Source: Hoplostethus atlanticus (taxonomy: Eukaryota; Chordata; Actinopteri; Trachichthyiformes; Trachichthyidae). Taken from it: 64,000 nucleotides of DNA. The position numbers and the translations under genes were made by a program. The notes under the pieces are model-generated. The model was not told the DNA's origin. It was given only the letters and a program-made list of their open reading frames with translations, and ran no database searches. The stretch spans positions 372,001 to 436,000 of the forward strand of contig JAXDDX010000091.1 in assembly GCA_034670405.1 (NCBI GenBank), in the 5' to 3' direction. Below, piece after piece: positions 14,105 through 27,537 of the stretch (positions within the stretch are counted from its first letter, which is position 1; each line of letters starts with the position of its first letter).

Positions 14105-14183
14105 CTGAGCTTGGCTCACAGGGATCAATGTCCTCGTCATCGCTTGGACACTCAGCCGATGCTACCAGCAGGTCATCTGTTGT
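14105..14183 (-). CDS. nrxn1: Neurexin-1 cysteine-loop exon
   Basis: This 79-nt exon encodes 26 residues, [20 protein letters not shown] then PCEPSS, plus the first base of the next codon. It follows the 35591-35272 exon in phase 0 and runs into the TM exon in phase 1. The acceptor is TTCTCAG just above 14183 behind a pyrimidine tract, and the donor is G|GTGGGT. The two Cys residues bracket a short acidic loop between the stalk and the membrane. In mammals this loop binds the carbonic-anhydrase-related protein CA10. The sequence is nearly identical to mammalian NRXN1 (as recalled, one Ile to Leu change in the TTDD segment), so orthology is secure. A second usable donor lies 9 nt further on and is listed separately. 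Confidence 0.96.
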
Positions 14184-17100
14184 CTGAGAAGAGAGAGACA
14201 TACAGTAGAGAGGTGAGGGCATGAAACATTTTAACTGCATCAGTGGGGTAAGATATTGTCCCCACTCTAAACTATACCAATAATGGTGTGTCCAGAGGGT
14301 TAGATTAAGGAGAGAGGTGCAGATGAGAAGTGAATCCAGACAGCCACACTGTTTAGCCGCTGGATTTATCTGTCAACAGCGTGGTAGCAGCTGCCGCACT
14401 GCTTTCCAGGCAACACTATCCTTACAAAAATGAGATTTGATTATTGAGGAACAGTTGAGGCTAAAGTTCACAGCACAATTGTCAACTCACATGCTCATTC
14501 TGTGCTTACATGCCCTCTAAGGGATTAAGAGCCATCACAAAACACCTCTGACATTTAGAGGACAAAGAGCCATGAAAGCTTTAAAATAAAGATTGGAAAA
14601 CAAAGAGCAAAGTAGCAGAGGTTAAAATCAATATTATTGTCTCAGTTCTTTCAGTTTGATCCAGTTCCTCTTTTGCAAAGTAAGAATCTAAAATAAACCA
14701 TGCTACAGTAGATATAGAGGTGCATTATTATTCTGCTGCCACATCTACTCTAATACCAAATCCATTCTAGACCATTTTCCATGCACTTCCTCACCTGCCA
14801 CACACAATACCTTGTACCCTCTTGGAAAATGGGAAAGGGCAAACAAAGGACCAGAAAAAAGTACGGTGTAAAACATTATACTGCAGTGTTCTTTTATAGT
14901 CTTGCTTCAGGCCATTTGATCAGCTCTGCGTTAAAGGTCATTTCATTTAAGCATGGCAGCCTCTTCAGGGCTGGGGTGGCTTTTCTGCTACAGAGCGCTG
15001 CTAAGCAGAATAACCTGCTGCTGTACATTTAGCCTTGCACTGCTGCTTATCCTTCTTCTACTAACTGTTTTTATGTGCACAAACACATACCTCACAGTGT
15101 TTAAAGCACATTCAATGTTCATACACTGCTTAGAAATTTCAAATCACTATGGGACATGCATATTCTTGACAAAAGAAGAAAAAAAAGATGGAGGAATAAG
15201 AAAACATCTCCAAAAACTGAAGATGAACTTAGGGTTTTATTCAATTTATGCCATTATTTCATTGATGTTGACCCTGCATCCAAACACATCTGCAAGTTAG
15301 ATTAGTATTGACTCATCTTGAGGAAATTAAAGGTGATGTCATATTGCTTAACATCCATTTGCCTGCATGTAATGTGATTTTATTGTCACTGTAACAACAT
15401 TTCCACATTCTGAACATGAACCCACATCATCTTTATATAATAGACCTGGAGATAATAGATCAACCCCATTAAGGGAGTTGTGGTAGAGGGCTGTTTTTGG
15501 TGCATCTGTGCTGGGTGAGGCCTGGGGAAGCCATCCAAATGTAAATTTAATTTGCTGTGCATGAGGCTGATATACAGTGTCGGCCATCCAGATGGCAAAA
15601 CCACCGGATCCTGGAGTGCCACATCCATCACTTCAGCCATGTGATTTGTTTTTCCTGGCGGGAGATCCAGACACTCTGCACCGACTGGCAGAGGTACGGG
15701 AATCAAGGAATCAATACTTCCCTCGCTCTTCTCTCCCCTCTTTCTACTCGCCTTGTCTTTCTCCCTCTTTTTCTCTCTCCTCCCTCTCTACCTCTCACAT
15801 CCCTCTTTTCTTTTCTCTCCTTTCAACCCTGTCCTGATTTATTTGCAAGCAGAGAGGAGGAAGCAATGTGATGTGGGTGTACTAGATGTAGGTTAACTCC
15901 CCAAAGAATAACCTGAGTGGAGGTGTACACCCATTCGTATTTATAAGTCTCTCTGTCTCCTCATTTAGGTCAGAAAGCTATGAGGCCTAAAACTCCATCA
16001 CCACAGTGACACCCAATATTGAATATGGATAGTTGTGAATCTTGTTGTGAAAAGGAATATATATTGCTTTCAAAATCACAGATCTGGACTTAAAATCCAG
16101 ACCAGTCAGTTAATTCACTGCGTTGATGACGGCGACAGCTGCACGTGAGATATCAGTGTAATTTCAAGCTGCAGATGATTTGTTTACATTTGTAAACACT
16201 GGAGAAAATATGAACATGTATGAGTTACAGGGATCTAAATGTTGTAAAGAAATGATCTTCAGCAGGTATGATCCTTGAATAATCTATGGGAATACAACAA
16301 TAATTAATATCTCACCAAAGAATCCAGGATTACAGCTCAACCCAATACCATGAGCTAAAATAATAATTTCATGCCCATTTCACCTTCCGTGGTCAAAGAC
16401 AATGTATGTAACTATAGCTCAGTTGTGCCCTGGTAAACCACATCTAAATCCAATCCTTCTTTGATCTATCTTATCAAAATATCAACCCTACGCTACACTT
16501 TAAAATGAATCTTCTATGTGGAGTGGAGGTAAGCCTCTGAATCAACAATAAAATGAATGCACGTTACTGGGCATAGGTCTTCAAGCCAGGATTAGTGTGT
16601 AGGTCAACATTTTGATGTGGTCATGACCTGGTTGAAATCCAATAACATTACCAATTCATGGTGTCCTTCTTCAACGCTTGGCTTCTTTTTCAACCGTGAC
16701 AATTCAATGTGAGGGGCTTACCGTGAAATATAACCACTGTGATGAAAACTGTGATAGGTAGCTGCCAGAAAAGGACACTGAAACGCTATAATCCTTTGTA
16801 AAGGAGGTATCCTAAATAACATAGGGTATGCATGTGATCATTCTGACATTGGTGTGATTTTGAGTTTCCCAGAAAAATGTAGCTAGGAGCGTTCATTAGC
16901 TCAACGCAGGTCGGTTTACTGATGCAAAAAACATCATGTCATTGGCAAAGATACTCTAATAGGTAAGCATAGAAGCAAGTTGTACCTAGTTCATTTATTG
17001 GAGGTATTTCGAAAATGCTGAAAGCAAAGGCTCTGGGCTTGCAAAGCATCATTAATCTAGTGCTATGTCCTAAAGTGCTGAAGCCATGGTGAACTTACAG

Positions 17101-20100
17101 CACACCTCATTTATCTGACTCTGCTGCAGAGCAGGCAAGAACATGGTCCTACGAGATGTACTGAGAAAATCTCAGCAGCATGATAAGCAGTGTTAAAAAA
17201 ACTGGCAAGGTATAAGGGAGTATATCATTAGTCACAAAGTCAAAAAAGCAGATAGAGAGACAGCTGATTTTACTCTTACTTTTTTTTAATATTGACACAT
17301 ACATCAAAATACTTAAGATGTCAGAGGAGTGAGCTACTGTAAAATGTGCACGCAGGATGAATTGAAAAGAAAAATCTTGCGAATAAATGGCTAAAAGGGT
17401 GAATACAGGTATGTGAAGTGAAGATATTGACTGACCTTGGCCCAGACACTGATTGAACTATCAAGGGTGGTGTGGACCTGGAAATTTCAACCTGACTCAG
17501 CCGAAGGCGCCCCAGTGCTTTCTTTAGCACTGTCATTCTGGTTTTCGATCTCTGAGGATTGATACTGCTCCTCCTTAATTAGACTTCCAGGCAAACCCAT
17601 GGTCTGCGTGTGCTCTTTACAGCCTTGCTAAGTCAGCAGTGCCATTCTGCTGGACACCAGGTTATCTACAACCCTACAAACAGTTATCTCTACCCCACTG
17701 CTGCTCCGCTCCCCAGTGCCTAATGCCACTCTTGTAATAACCATTTTGTGGACAATGTGGAGCAAGTGCCTTTACTGTAATGCAGCACAGTTCCATCCTG
17801 AACACGTTTTTTCCCTCTTAATCGTGGCCTGACAGAAGGAAAGGGAGGGGAGGACTGCTCTTTGGGGAGGATGCTGTGTGCTGCTGCCCAGATGCTCAAG
17901 AGCAAGAGACACCTTCTCTGATAACCTGTCGGCATGTCTCTGCGGAGAGCCATGGGTTTTCACTTTGTTTTCTCTCTGGTCTAATTTGATGAATGCTCTC
18001 TGGCACACAACATGTCTCTTTGGAGACGAGCTGAAAGTCAGGAGGACACTAAAGGCATCTGAAGGGTTTATCCAAAGCATGCCTCTGCTGTCCTGGTAAT
18101 GTATTCCACTGAGAATGCTGGCTGTTAGCTTTTGCCTTTCTGTTTTTCTGCTTTTCTGCTAAAAAGCCCTGTTTTTCTCCAATCTAAGTCCTTGTTTTGC
18201 AAAGCAGCGCTTTGGTATATTGCTGATCAATAATGACGATACAATTTGATGTTTTTTTACGAAATGTCCAGAATCTGTTGCTCACTAAGATATGGTGTCA
18301 AGCCCAATACTTTTTCAGAATACCAAAAGGGATGAATGATATAAAAAAGGGCCAGTTAAGTCTGTCTCGATGGATAAATCAAACAGCAAAAGGCTTATCT
18401 GTATCATCATACCACATAAAAACCCTTGGTGTTGTTGTTTTTCCCCAAGCTCTTTCTCTCTGGTTTACAGAGACTTACCTGATCTTTCTCTGTCTACTCC
18501 TCACCCTCCACTCTCAGGACCCATGTGCTCATACTGCAAACAATCCATTAATGGTACAGATTAACTATTTCTCTATGGATACGGAGGCCCGCCCACCGGA
18601 AGATGAAAAGTTCAGACCTTATTTATACTTTTTTGAGAGCCTTATGAGGGTCTTTGCTGCACAGGTTTGACGTAATTGTTCAGCTTGTTACTATTGTTAT
18701 CCAAGGCAAAGCTTTAGAAGGAGCAAATCCTTGATATCAGAAATGGACTACTTGTTATAGTCATGCGCAAATGTGTTCGTTTCTCTAACACTGAAACAGA
18801 GATTTGAGAAACTTTGAAGGAATTCAATTGAAATCTCAATGGGATTTCAGGATGTAGGACAGACACTAATTCAGCATGAGCATAATGTGGCATTGGAGTC
18901 CAGTTGCTAAGGGTTTCAAAGAAAACTTAACAGTCCCCCGCCGCTATGAAGATACATAGGGTTTTTCCATAAAATATAGCCTTTTGTAGTTTTATTTTAC
19001 CAGGGCATTTACATTAACTGAAAATATTTCTTTTGTGACATATTTGTGACATACTTCTGAACACAAGATAGTGAAGCTTGAATCAGATTTAGAAATGAAG
19101 TCTAAATGTAGGATAAAGGGCATCATATGGGTTGAGGTACATGGTATAGTTTCCAAGTTTCTTTTATTTTAATAATCTCACAATAGTTCCAGCTAAATCA
19201 TATGAGAAACACACTCTAGTATCCACTAATAGTATGGCTGAAAACTACACTCTTTATATCTACCAATAATTGGCAGCAACCCTTGAAACCAAAGCTGCAA
19301 ATGGTCCTAAAAGCAGAGGAATCAGTATTCTATATTTGTGTTTCTGTTCTATTATTGTACCATGTGCCATTATTTCTCATACTGTCATTGATTTACACTG
19401 ATAGTGGCCTGCTAGTGTCCATCTCTGACCAGAGTTGCAGCCTGCGCACACTAATTGGGAGGAGTTCGTTGTCCTAAACTTCACTCTAGCAGCAACACAT
19501 CATTAGTGTGCCAGTGAGAGAGAGGGAGGCAGTGGGATGGCCCATGTTAAGACACAGGCTAAAGCATTCCTTCATACCCTTGCATTGAGCACAGGTTGAT
19601 TCGGTCTGTACACCTAAGACTTTTCATATGTTAAAAACTACAATTCAGAAGTCTAGAATGGGGAAAACTGGTCAGTTCTGTCCATGATTCACTCAATACA
19701 CACACTCTCCATTCACCCATGGTAGCTATCACACTGCAGCACTGGCTGATGACTTCCAAGTGTCTAACTTAGCACCATGGAACTAGGTCGATGTTGATGA
19801 ATAATTTAGTCCCAGATGCTCAATAGATTCCAACTGAATAATGAAGGCGTGTGGGCCTCTAAGACTGTGAGTTCAGCTCAGTGTATTGCCTGGCCCTCGC
19901 CCACACTCTTCCTACTGCTGGTCTGCCAAGCTGTCAACATCATGGACTCACAGAGATAGAGATTTCAGCGAGCGGGTAAGACAATGGAATGGCATGATCA
20001 CTATCACAGCTCAGCTGCAGAGCAAACATTTATGGTTGATTCTCTGAGATATTTAATAATGTAATGGAAGCTCAGCTGGGGGGCTTCGTAGTGACACGAC

Positions 20101-23100
20101 AGATTGTCACTGCCCCTTAGACTAGAATGGTGAGAGAATGGGGCACATTGGCTGCAACAATCCTCAGCACATGGATCAACAAAGCTTCAAAACAGGCCCT
20201 GCCAGATAACATCAAATGAGTCAATAAACAAACCAAGTAAATGCTATAAAGTAATGAAGACCAGACACTTCAATCCATGTTATTTAAAAAATGTAACATA
20301 TCAACTGTATGCACATTAAAATGTAAAGAGATTGTTTTACTGCAACAAGAGTTAGATGTATAATAGAAAAGTAAAGTAAAACGCAGGTTCACCCCCGTTA
20401 CGTCCAGTAGATGTACTAGTTTCAGGCTGGATATGACATGAGGCTGTTTTACCTGCTCAAGGAATAATATGCTGGGTCCCTATCATGTTAACGTTTACCT
20501 GATTGTTGGGTCATTTTTTTCCCCATCTTGTTATGACACGAAAATCTTTTTTTTTTTGGAGAAAAAAATAGATAAAAATAGATAGAAAAATAATAATAAA
20601 AATAGAAATAGCTTTCTTTGAATATTTCTTTAGAAATTGCTAGTAACATTTCATTAGCATACAATCTATACTGCAGTAGTAGTAAAATAGTGTCAGCAAC
20701 AATCCTGAATGTTCTGGTTTGAACCACCTACAGTTCAAAGAACAATAAAACATGAGGTCACATAACAATTTTAACTTTGAAAACAGCTAGCAATTACCCA
20801 AAGCCCTCTACATATGAACAGGCTAATGACTGCATAGCTAGTCTGCATGTTAGACTGCCAGAAGACTCAGAAGAAACATTTCTCAAAGGCAATTAAATTA
20901 GCTTTGAACAATCGGCATTGCACTTTTCTGTCGCAACTGCATGTATAGACCATAACATAAAACAGGCCATGGTGGACAGCTGTTTTCAGTTTCTAAGTTA
21001 TGAGACACTGTCCCTTTTGGGAGAAAGGCTTTGCTTTATTTAAAACGAAGCAGCTGTTGCTGCCATTGGACCTCAGGCTGAGTATCAGAGTGTCATTAAA
21101 AAAAGAATGGTCTAAGGCTCTCCATGTCTTCCCCTGGTACCCACATGTTCCTGTCTTGCCATACATCTTCCTTGAGGCTTAAGTCACTGCACTCCAGACA
21201 CTCTAACAACCTGCTAGGAGGCAACTTCACACACCTGGTACAACTACAGTGTACAGTGTGGAAACATACTAGCATGCATGCACACAGAAACACACACCTC
21301 TGCACAGTTGAAAATGACATTTGCAATGTACTGCATACTGTGTGTCTAATGGCATGAATAATGTAAAAATATGTTTGATTGCTTACAAGGTCGTGAATAT
21401 TTCAATTATATATATAAACAGTCTGGTGGATCCAATCTGTCCAGAAGAATATGTCTGCAAACAAGCCTTTTATTTCATCATTACTGAGGTGTGTAAAGGT
21501 TGTTGGTGCTGTAACAGTTTTTTAATGAATTTCTCATGTTAATTAAATAAAGTTAAATAAATAAATACAGTGAAAAACAACAGATTTAGGTTCAGAACCC
21601 TTGTACATGTATGCACATAAAATCACATCAGAAGAAAATGAGAACAAAAACATGCTGTATTTCTCTCGATACTCAATAGCTGCTTGCTTGTTACTTTTCT
21701 CTATTCCTTATTGTTTCACATTCTCAGTTTCTTGATTCATCTGCATTTGTCATCATTTGTTTTGCTCTTGCCTTCCCTTAAAAAAAAACCCTCCAATCCA
21801 AATCCATTACAACTGGAGAGGCATGTGAAAAAGAGTTCATAGGTAGTCAATGAGAGGTCAATTGCTTGCTCAGTGTGCAGGGCCAGAAAGGCTGTGGTCC
21901 CATATGCAGAGCATATTTTCCACAGATAAAGTAGGAGGCTAAAAGGAAAGGCTCTGTGTGCGTAAGTAATATTAGGGGCAGACAGGGAGATGATGGAGGA
22001 GTGTAAAGGTGTACAGTACACGTAGATGTGGGTTATGGGTAATTACAGAGCTGCTTCAAAAAATACAAATGCCTTTGCCCTCGTTAAAAATGCCCGCTCT
22101 AGGGGACACAAGCCCGCTGCTGTGTGAGGACTTCTTTTAATGTGGCTGCTTCAAGGCAAGCCTTTGTAGATGTGCCTCAAGTCCCCCTTAGGACCTGTTC
22201 AACTCAACGTGTCTTCCTTTTTTTCAAGCAATCATCCAGAATGGCCTTAATGTACAATCATCACTAAGCACAGTGTTTGATTTGGCTGAGGCACCGAGTT
22301 AACCAATAAAGTTGTCTGATTGAGTAGGAGGAGACACTGGGTCCACATAGTCCACATGCCAGTCACCCAACACCCGCGTCACACACTGACTCATACAGAA
22401 CCATGTGTGATTGGTGGCAACGTAGTCTTCACAGTAGTCAGTCACACACACATGGTGTGCCAAGTGTAATGAATGATATATTGTGAGATTTCTCATTAAG
22501 AGTAGTACTTTATTAGCAAGAACAAATGTGTAGGCAATGCAGATGAGTGCCTGAAGCCACTTGGCAGTGCAGGTAGAGTTGCTGCCATTACTATACAGCC
22601 TTTAGCAGATTACACGAGAGAGCGCTGGATGCCTTCTGTTAGCTACATGCTCACCGCTGCTCTGAAGAATACACTTTTAATAATGTATGGAATTCATAAA
22701 ACACAAATACCCTCCATCTACCTCCTACTACCCCTTCTCTTGTCTCATTTCATCTCTCTAGTCAATGCATAAACACTATTCCGTCGCAGTATATTACACG
22801 GTCTACTTTGTCCCTCCCCCTTATCCTTGCCTTCACACTTCTCAGATAAATGAAATCTGTCTGCATTGAAGCATTTTCCCCTCTGGATGCCCTGATATTT
22901 TTGCTATCTGAAATCGAATCTGGAGCTCAGAGCGCGTCTGTAGCTCGCGTTGTAGTAATCTGGCCTGAGAGCAGAGAACTGCCCAAGAGGAATATCATAC
23001 ACTAAGGAGAAGCTGGGAAATGAGAAAGGAATAACAATTACTAGAGAAAGGCCTCTGTAATCATGGTGCTCACTATCTAAATGCTAAGAAACACCGGGCA

Positions 23101-23216
23101 TATTGTGGAAGTGGTTTGGTTGAAACCCGAAAAAGACTATGTCATTTTTCATGTCCACATTCTTTTCCCTTTAAATCTAAAAATAGATGACAAATCTAAA
23201 CGGGTGTCAGTGTTTT

Positions 23217-23220
<4 letters not shown>

Positions 23221-23249
<29 letters not shown>

Positions 23250-23252
23250 TTT

Positions 23253-23306
<54 letters not shown>
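23221..23306. repeat. Compound (TG)14-(GA)25 microsatellite
   Basis: Fourteen TG units at 23221-23248, an 8-nt spacer, then an uninterrupted GA run from 23257 to 23306. It is likely polymorphic. In the transcript sense it reads as a long pyrimidine (TC) tract followed by CA repeats. Confidence 0.98.
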
Positions 23307-23309
<3 letters not shown>

Positions 23310-25255
23310 AGCTTGGCCACAAATCACTGTCTTCCTGACTTTACCTGCGCCTTGACATACAGTCCCAGTCCCTCATCAAGTGACAGCACCAAATTTGTCA
23401 TCCTAATATAGATGCCATCACAGCTGAGATGAATGTACTCAGGGCTAATTCCCATGTGTAACGTTTGCAAAAACATGACATGAAGAAAGAGGAAGAGCAG
23501 CTTTGTCCTACAACAGCAGACCGGGTCATCTGTAGCTCCCACAGAGCATCATCATAATCAGATTCGTGTCCTCTAGGTCTAGGTGAGTCATTCACAAGGG
23601 GCTGAGCATGGCCCCTGCAACCTAATCAGAGATGCTCTCATTCAGCAGAAAGAAAACACAAGGCGCCGTAAATGGACCGCGGCTTTGAAGTAGCAGAAAG
23701 ATTATCTAGATAATCATAACCACTGGGCACCATTTATTAAGCCTCTCAAGTAAAACTGATGTTTGATCAGCGGTCCATCTCTGAGCCAGTGTTGCAGGCA
23801 ACTCTTGACTTTAACTGTTTTTATTATTTATATATGTACTGTATATTTATATCTGAATGATTTCTACCTCAATTTGGACGATAGCAGATGACTTGGATTT
23901 AGATTCAAAGGTCAATCACTTGTTACTGCATGGCTTGAATTGGCCTTGGCTGTGATGATAGCGCGCTAAAAGAATGCTAATAAAATGTTCCATCGTTCTG
24001 TAATTACTTAGCTTTATCACTCACTTCTTTTCCAGGGTCAGGCTCTGCTTTACTCTCTTTCTCCTCATAATCCACTTGTCAGACAACCTAGCAAGCCTCA
24101 TTTGCTGGCATGCTGATTCCTCAGTTCAATTTAACTCCTGGACGACCCCCCCCCCCTTTCATTTAAAATATAATTTAATTTAAATTGCTAAACACTCCCC
24201 TCCATCCCTAAAACCGTCTAGTGCTTGATCTGTTGTTGGATCCATTTGTATTGTAAGCATGCTCAAATACAACACCTCTCTGAAGCTTGATACAGCAAAT
24301 TCACCAGATGAAAATATATGTGTACTTATACATGTCAAAGTGTTGCAGTTGTAAACCTCACTAGTATTCTTAACAGTATTTCCTTACACAATACTGTCAT
24401 TTGGAATGAAAAATGTCAGTTAAAGTGTATTATAATATTTTCTTTTTCATTGTTTTCTACAATGGATGGAATAAATGGGAATTTTGTCTTCCTCAGCCTC
24501 AATTTTGGAATAGTTTTGTGAGAAGTAAAATCCTAAATTTGACTCATATAGCACTTTTAACATAATATATAAAGCCATAAATAAAACAAACACTATTGAA
24601 TATGTATTGAAGGGAAACAAAGAAAATCCTAGAGAAAGAATGTATTCTGAGAGGATGCATCAGCCAGTTTGTTGCTAATACCATCTACCAGCTTCTGAAA
24701 AAATCATTTTAAAAACTGGAAAAATAGAAACACCTAAACGTACATCATGGAACAATAGGCACAAAACTCACGTTCATAAAGATAATGTATAACCCAACTG
24801 AGGTGAGAGAGATGGACTGTATCACAAATTGTGTCTCACATTTTCTGTCTCAACAGTTGGCCCCAGACCATTTTCTTTCTGTACAAATCATAAACCCAAA
24901 TGCCTCGAGAGACAACATTATGGTCTATGAAATATGCTGTAAAGCTGTCAGTGTCGATATCTCCTCCACACAAAAACACATTATAAACAACATTCACACT
25001 GCGTAGGTTTCATTCTTGTCATCCAAACAAACTTAGTGGGACTGTTGAATGACAATCTGTAGTCTTCTGTACCACTGCCAGAAGTATCATAGTGGTGAGT
25101 CTGCATCTCTAAACCAGCAAAATCATCTATGTCTTGTCTTTACAATGGCAGTAATCATAACATAGTTAACTAACTATGAGCAAACCTTTAAAACTAGCAA
25201 ATATAAAATAATCCACCAAAGGCCAGTGAGCTGTTTACAACATGATGACACATGA

Positions 25256-25384
25256 GGCATCCTGGTGCCTCAGTTGGCTAAGGTGACTACCATGTACCTG
25301 TGATTCATATCTGACCTGAGACCTTTGTTGCAACCCAGTCTCTCCCTACTGTAAACCTTCAAATAATGCAAAAAAAAAAAAAAT
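25256..25384 (+). mobile_element. tRNA-derived SINE relic
   Basis: Starts GGCATCCTGGTGCCTCAG, with a tRNA box-A-like TCAGTTGGCTAAGG near 25270 and a decayed box B (TGATTCATATC) near 25302. It continues with ACCTTTGTTGCAACCC and ends in a run of As. The same family appears at 27401, and the head and CCTTTG-TGCA words match a common teleost SINE as I remember it. Confidence 0.6.
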
Positions 25385-27400
25385 CATTCATGGTCATGTA
25401 TGTATTCACCTCTACCAAGGTGGGCTGGCTTGGCTGAGTGAGTCACATAGAGGCTATGTGTCTACAGTGCACAGTGTTGAAGGGCAGTTTCTACAATGGC
25501 CCCTGATGAGGCTGCGATGATGGATAGGGTCTGTTGCTGGGATTGAACGCCTTGGGCCTGGGGCCACCGCAGGTCGACAGCGTTACTTCCATTGCCATCT
25601 GTCAGCACTGGGTGGGCATGGCCCATGACCAGGCCTAGGGCAGCACACTACTGTGCCACCCAAAACAACACACACCTCACTTCAGGGGCAAGGGTTGGAG
25701 GCTGCAGTGGGGTAAGTAGATGAGAGCTGTCCATCTGCATACCCTGCCAGTTCCACCTGCTCATTGTTACTGTTACAAAAGATTATACCCCAAGCTTATG
25801 TATTATCTGTTGTAGCTTTTCCATTTGTTGGAGAACTTGAGCCTGGGTAGGTGAAAGGGAATGAAAGACAGTACAGTACAACCCAGAACACTCAATAGTG
25901 CACCTGTGTACCGAACCTTAAAGCTTTTGGATGACTATTGCACTCATTTTCAAACTTTTCTGAGGGATCATTTTGTAGCATCGTGGTCAGTCCAATAGAT
26001 CTGCATTGCAGGGGGAAATCTTATCCCGAGGATGTTTACTTTGAATAATTAAAGATACCATAACCACATAGGCCACTGGTACTCAGACTGAATACTGCAA
26101 TGCATTTGTAAGGGAAACGTGCATATGAGGAATTATGCATTAACATTGTTAGACTATAGATAAGGTAAGACTAAACAAACATGAGTGAACCCTTGTCCAT
26201 AATCTTTCTCCCTGTTCATCTGTAACATCATGTGTTCCCATGGGAAAGCAAAATCCAAGAATAGATCTCATAGTTATACCTTTTATTTCTCCTAGACACA
26301 AGTGAGCTCTTTTTAACACTAAGATGAAACTAAAGGCATTTCCTCCTATTTCTCCAATTCAACTCAACAGAAACAACCACATGCAAGCTCATGCTGATCA
26401 ATATATAGCATAATATAGTAAGAGTTTATTACCATTATATGTCACATGTTAGCATCTTCAAATTTATCTCATCTGATAAAAAAATTATTCTGTTATCTCC
26501 TCCTTAAAAATGATAATGATACAATGATACACAATTGAGATCTTCCATATTTCTTAAGAGATGAAGACAAAACGACTGAGCAAAAGATTTTTCCTCTGGG
26601 TTTCCTTAGTAACCTATCAGTTTGCTGTGCATGTATCTGTCTCCTTTTTAATTAGTGAGCACACAGAGGTAGAAATGATTAAAAAAGTATGTCTACTTTT
26701 TGTTTTACAATAAGATGTGCCATTAGATGAGTTGAGAATTGTTCCACTTGGTTAGCAATGTGACAAAATTCCTATTAATACAAATATGAAAAGCAGACTG
26801 GAGAAAAAAAAACCATTACAATCAACCCTGCAAATCAGTAATTTCCCATTTAGCTCTGTCCATGCAGGAATATTAATGTCATGAAATTGGTTCTGACAAT
26901 GTTCCGCATAGACTCAACAAAATAAACTACCCACTTGAAGCCACCCTTGTTTCAGTGTAAATCCTACGTTTGAGCTACGACATGGCTGTCTAAGGCAAAA
27001 CTGACGACCCGAGAAAGGTTTGCTAGGTATGTGTGTGTATGGTGTGATGTGAAACAAGAAAAAATAAAGGGCTGGTTTGTTTTAAGGTATAAATTGCAGC
27101 GCTCACAGTTGCAGTGTTTGACGATGAAAATGGTCAACACTTTCCCCCCCGTGGGCAAGAGGCTCCTTATGCCTCCAGAGCAGAACCTCCGCTGTTCAGA
27201 ATATTTTGATGTAGTATGCTGATTTAGCAACACAAATAGAATATCTGGCAAACAAACACACAGGTGGGGCACTGCAGCGCTCTATGTTGAATTTATATGA
27301 AGCCTTCTCAAACCGTGGGTTCATGCACCCTTCCCAGGACTCTTCCTTTTCACCGCTGTGTGGGTCGGCTCATTCAGCATTCCACTTAATAACGTTAGGC

Positions 27401-27537
27401 CGGGGTGTCCCGGTGGCTCGGCCAAGGCTCGTTTGAATTTAACCAGGAACCTTTGTCGCATGCATCTCTCTTCCTCTCTCCTGTCTCTCTCGCTTGTGAC
27501 TATCCAATAAAGCTATAAAAATAATCTAAGAAAAAAC
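27401..27537 (+). mobile_element. tRNA-derived SINE relic (second copy)
   Basis: The head GGGGTGTCCCGGTGGCTCGG is followed by TTTGAATTTAACCAGG (degenerate box B), ACCTTTGTCGCATGCATC, a CT-rich stretch and CCAATAAAGCTATAAAAATA. This order of head, box B, CCTTTGTCGCATG, CT-rich tail and AATAAAG is typical of a widespread teleost tRNA SINE. Box A is damaged by a short deletion. Confidence 0.65.

Noticed and set aside
18233-18670. 145-codon plus-strand open frame
   Set aside because: No recognisable motif, no splice or promoter context, and ordinary AT-rich intronic composition.
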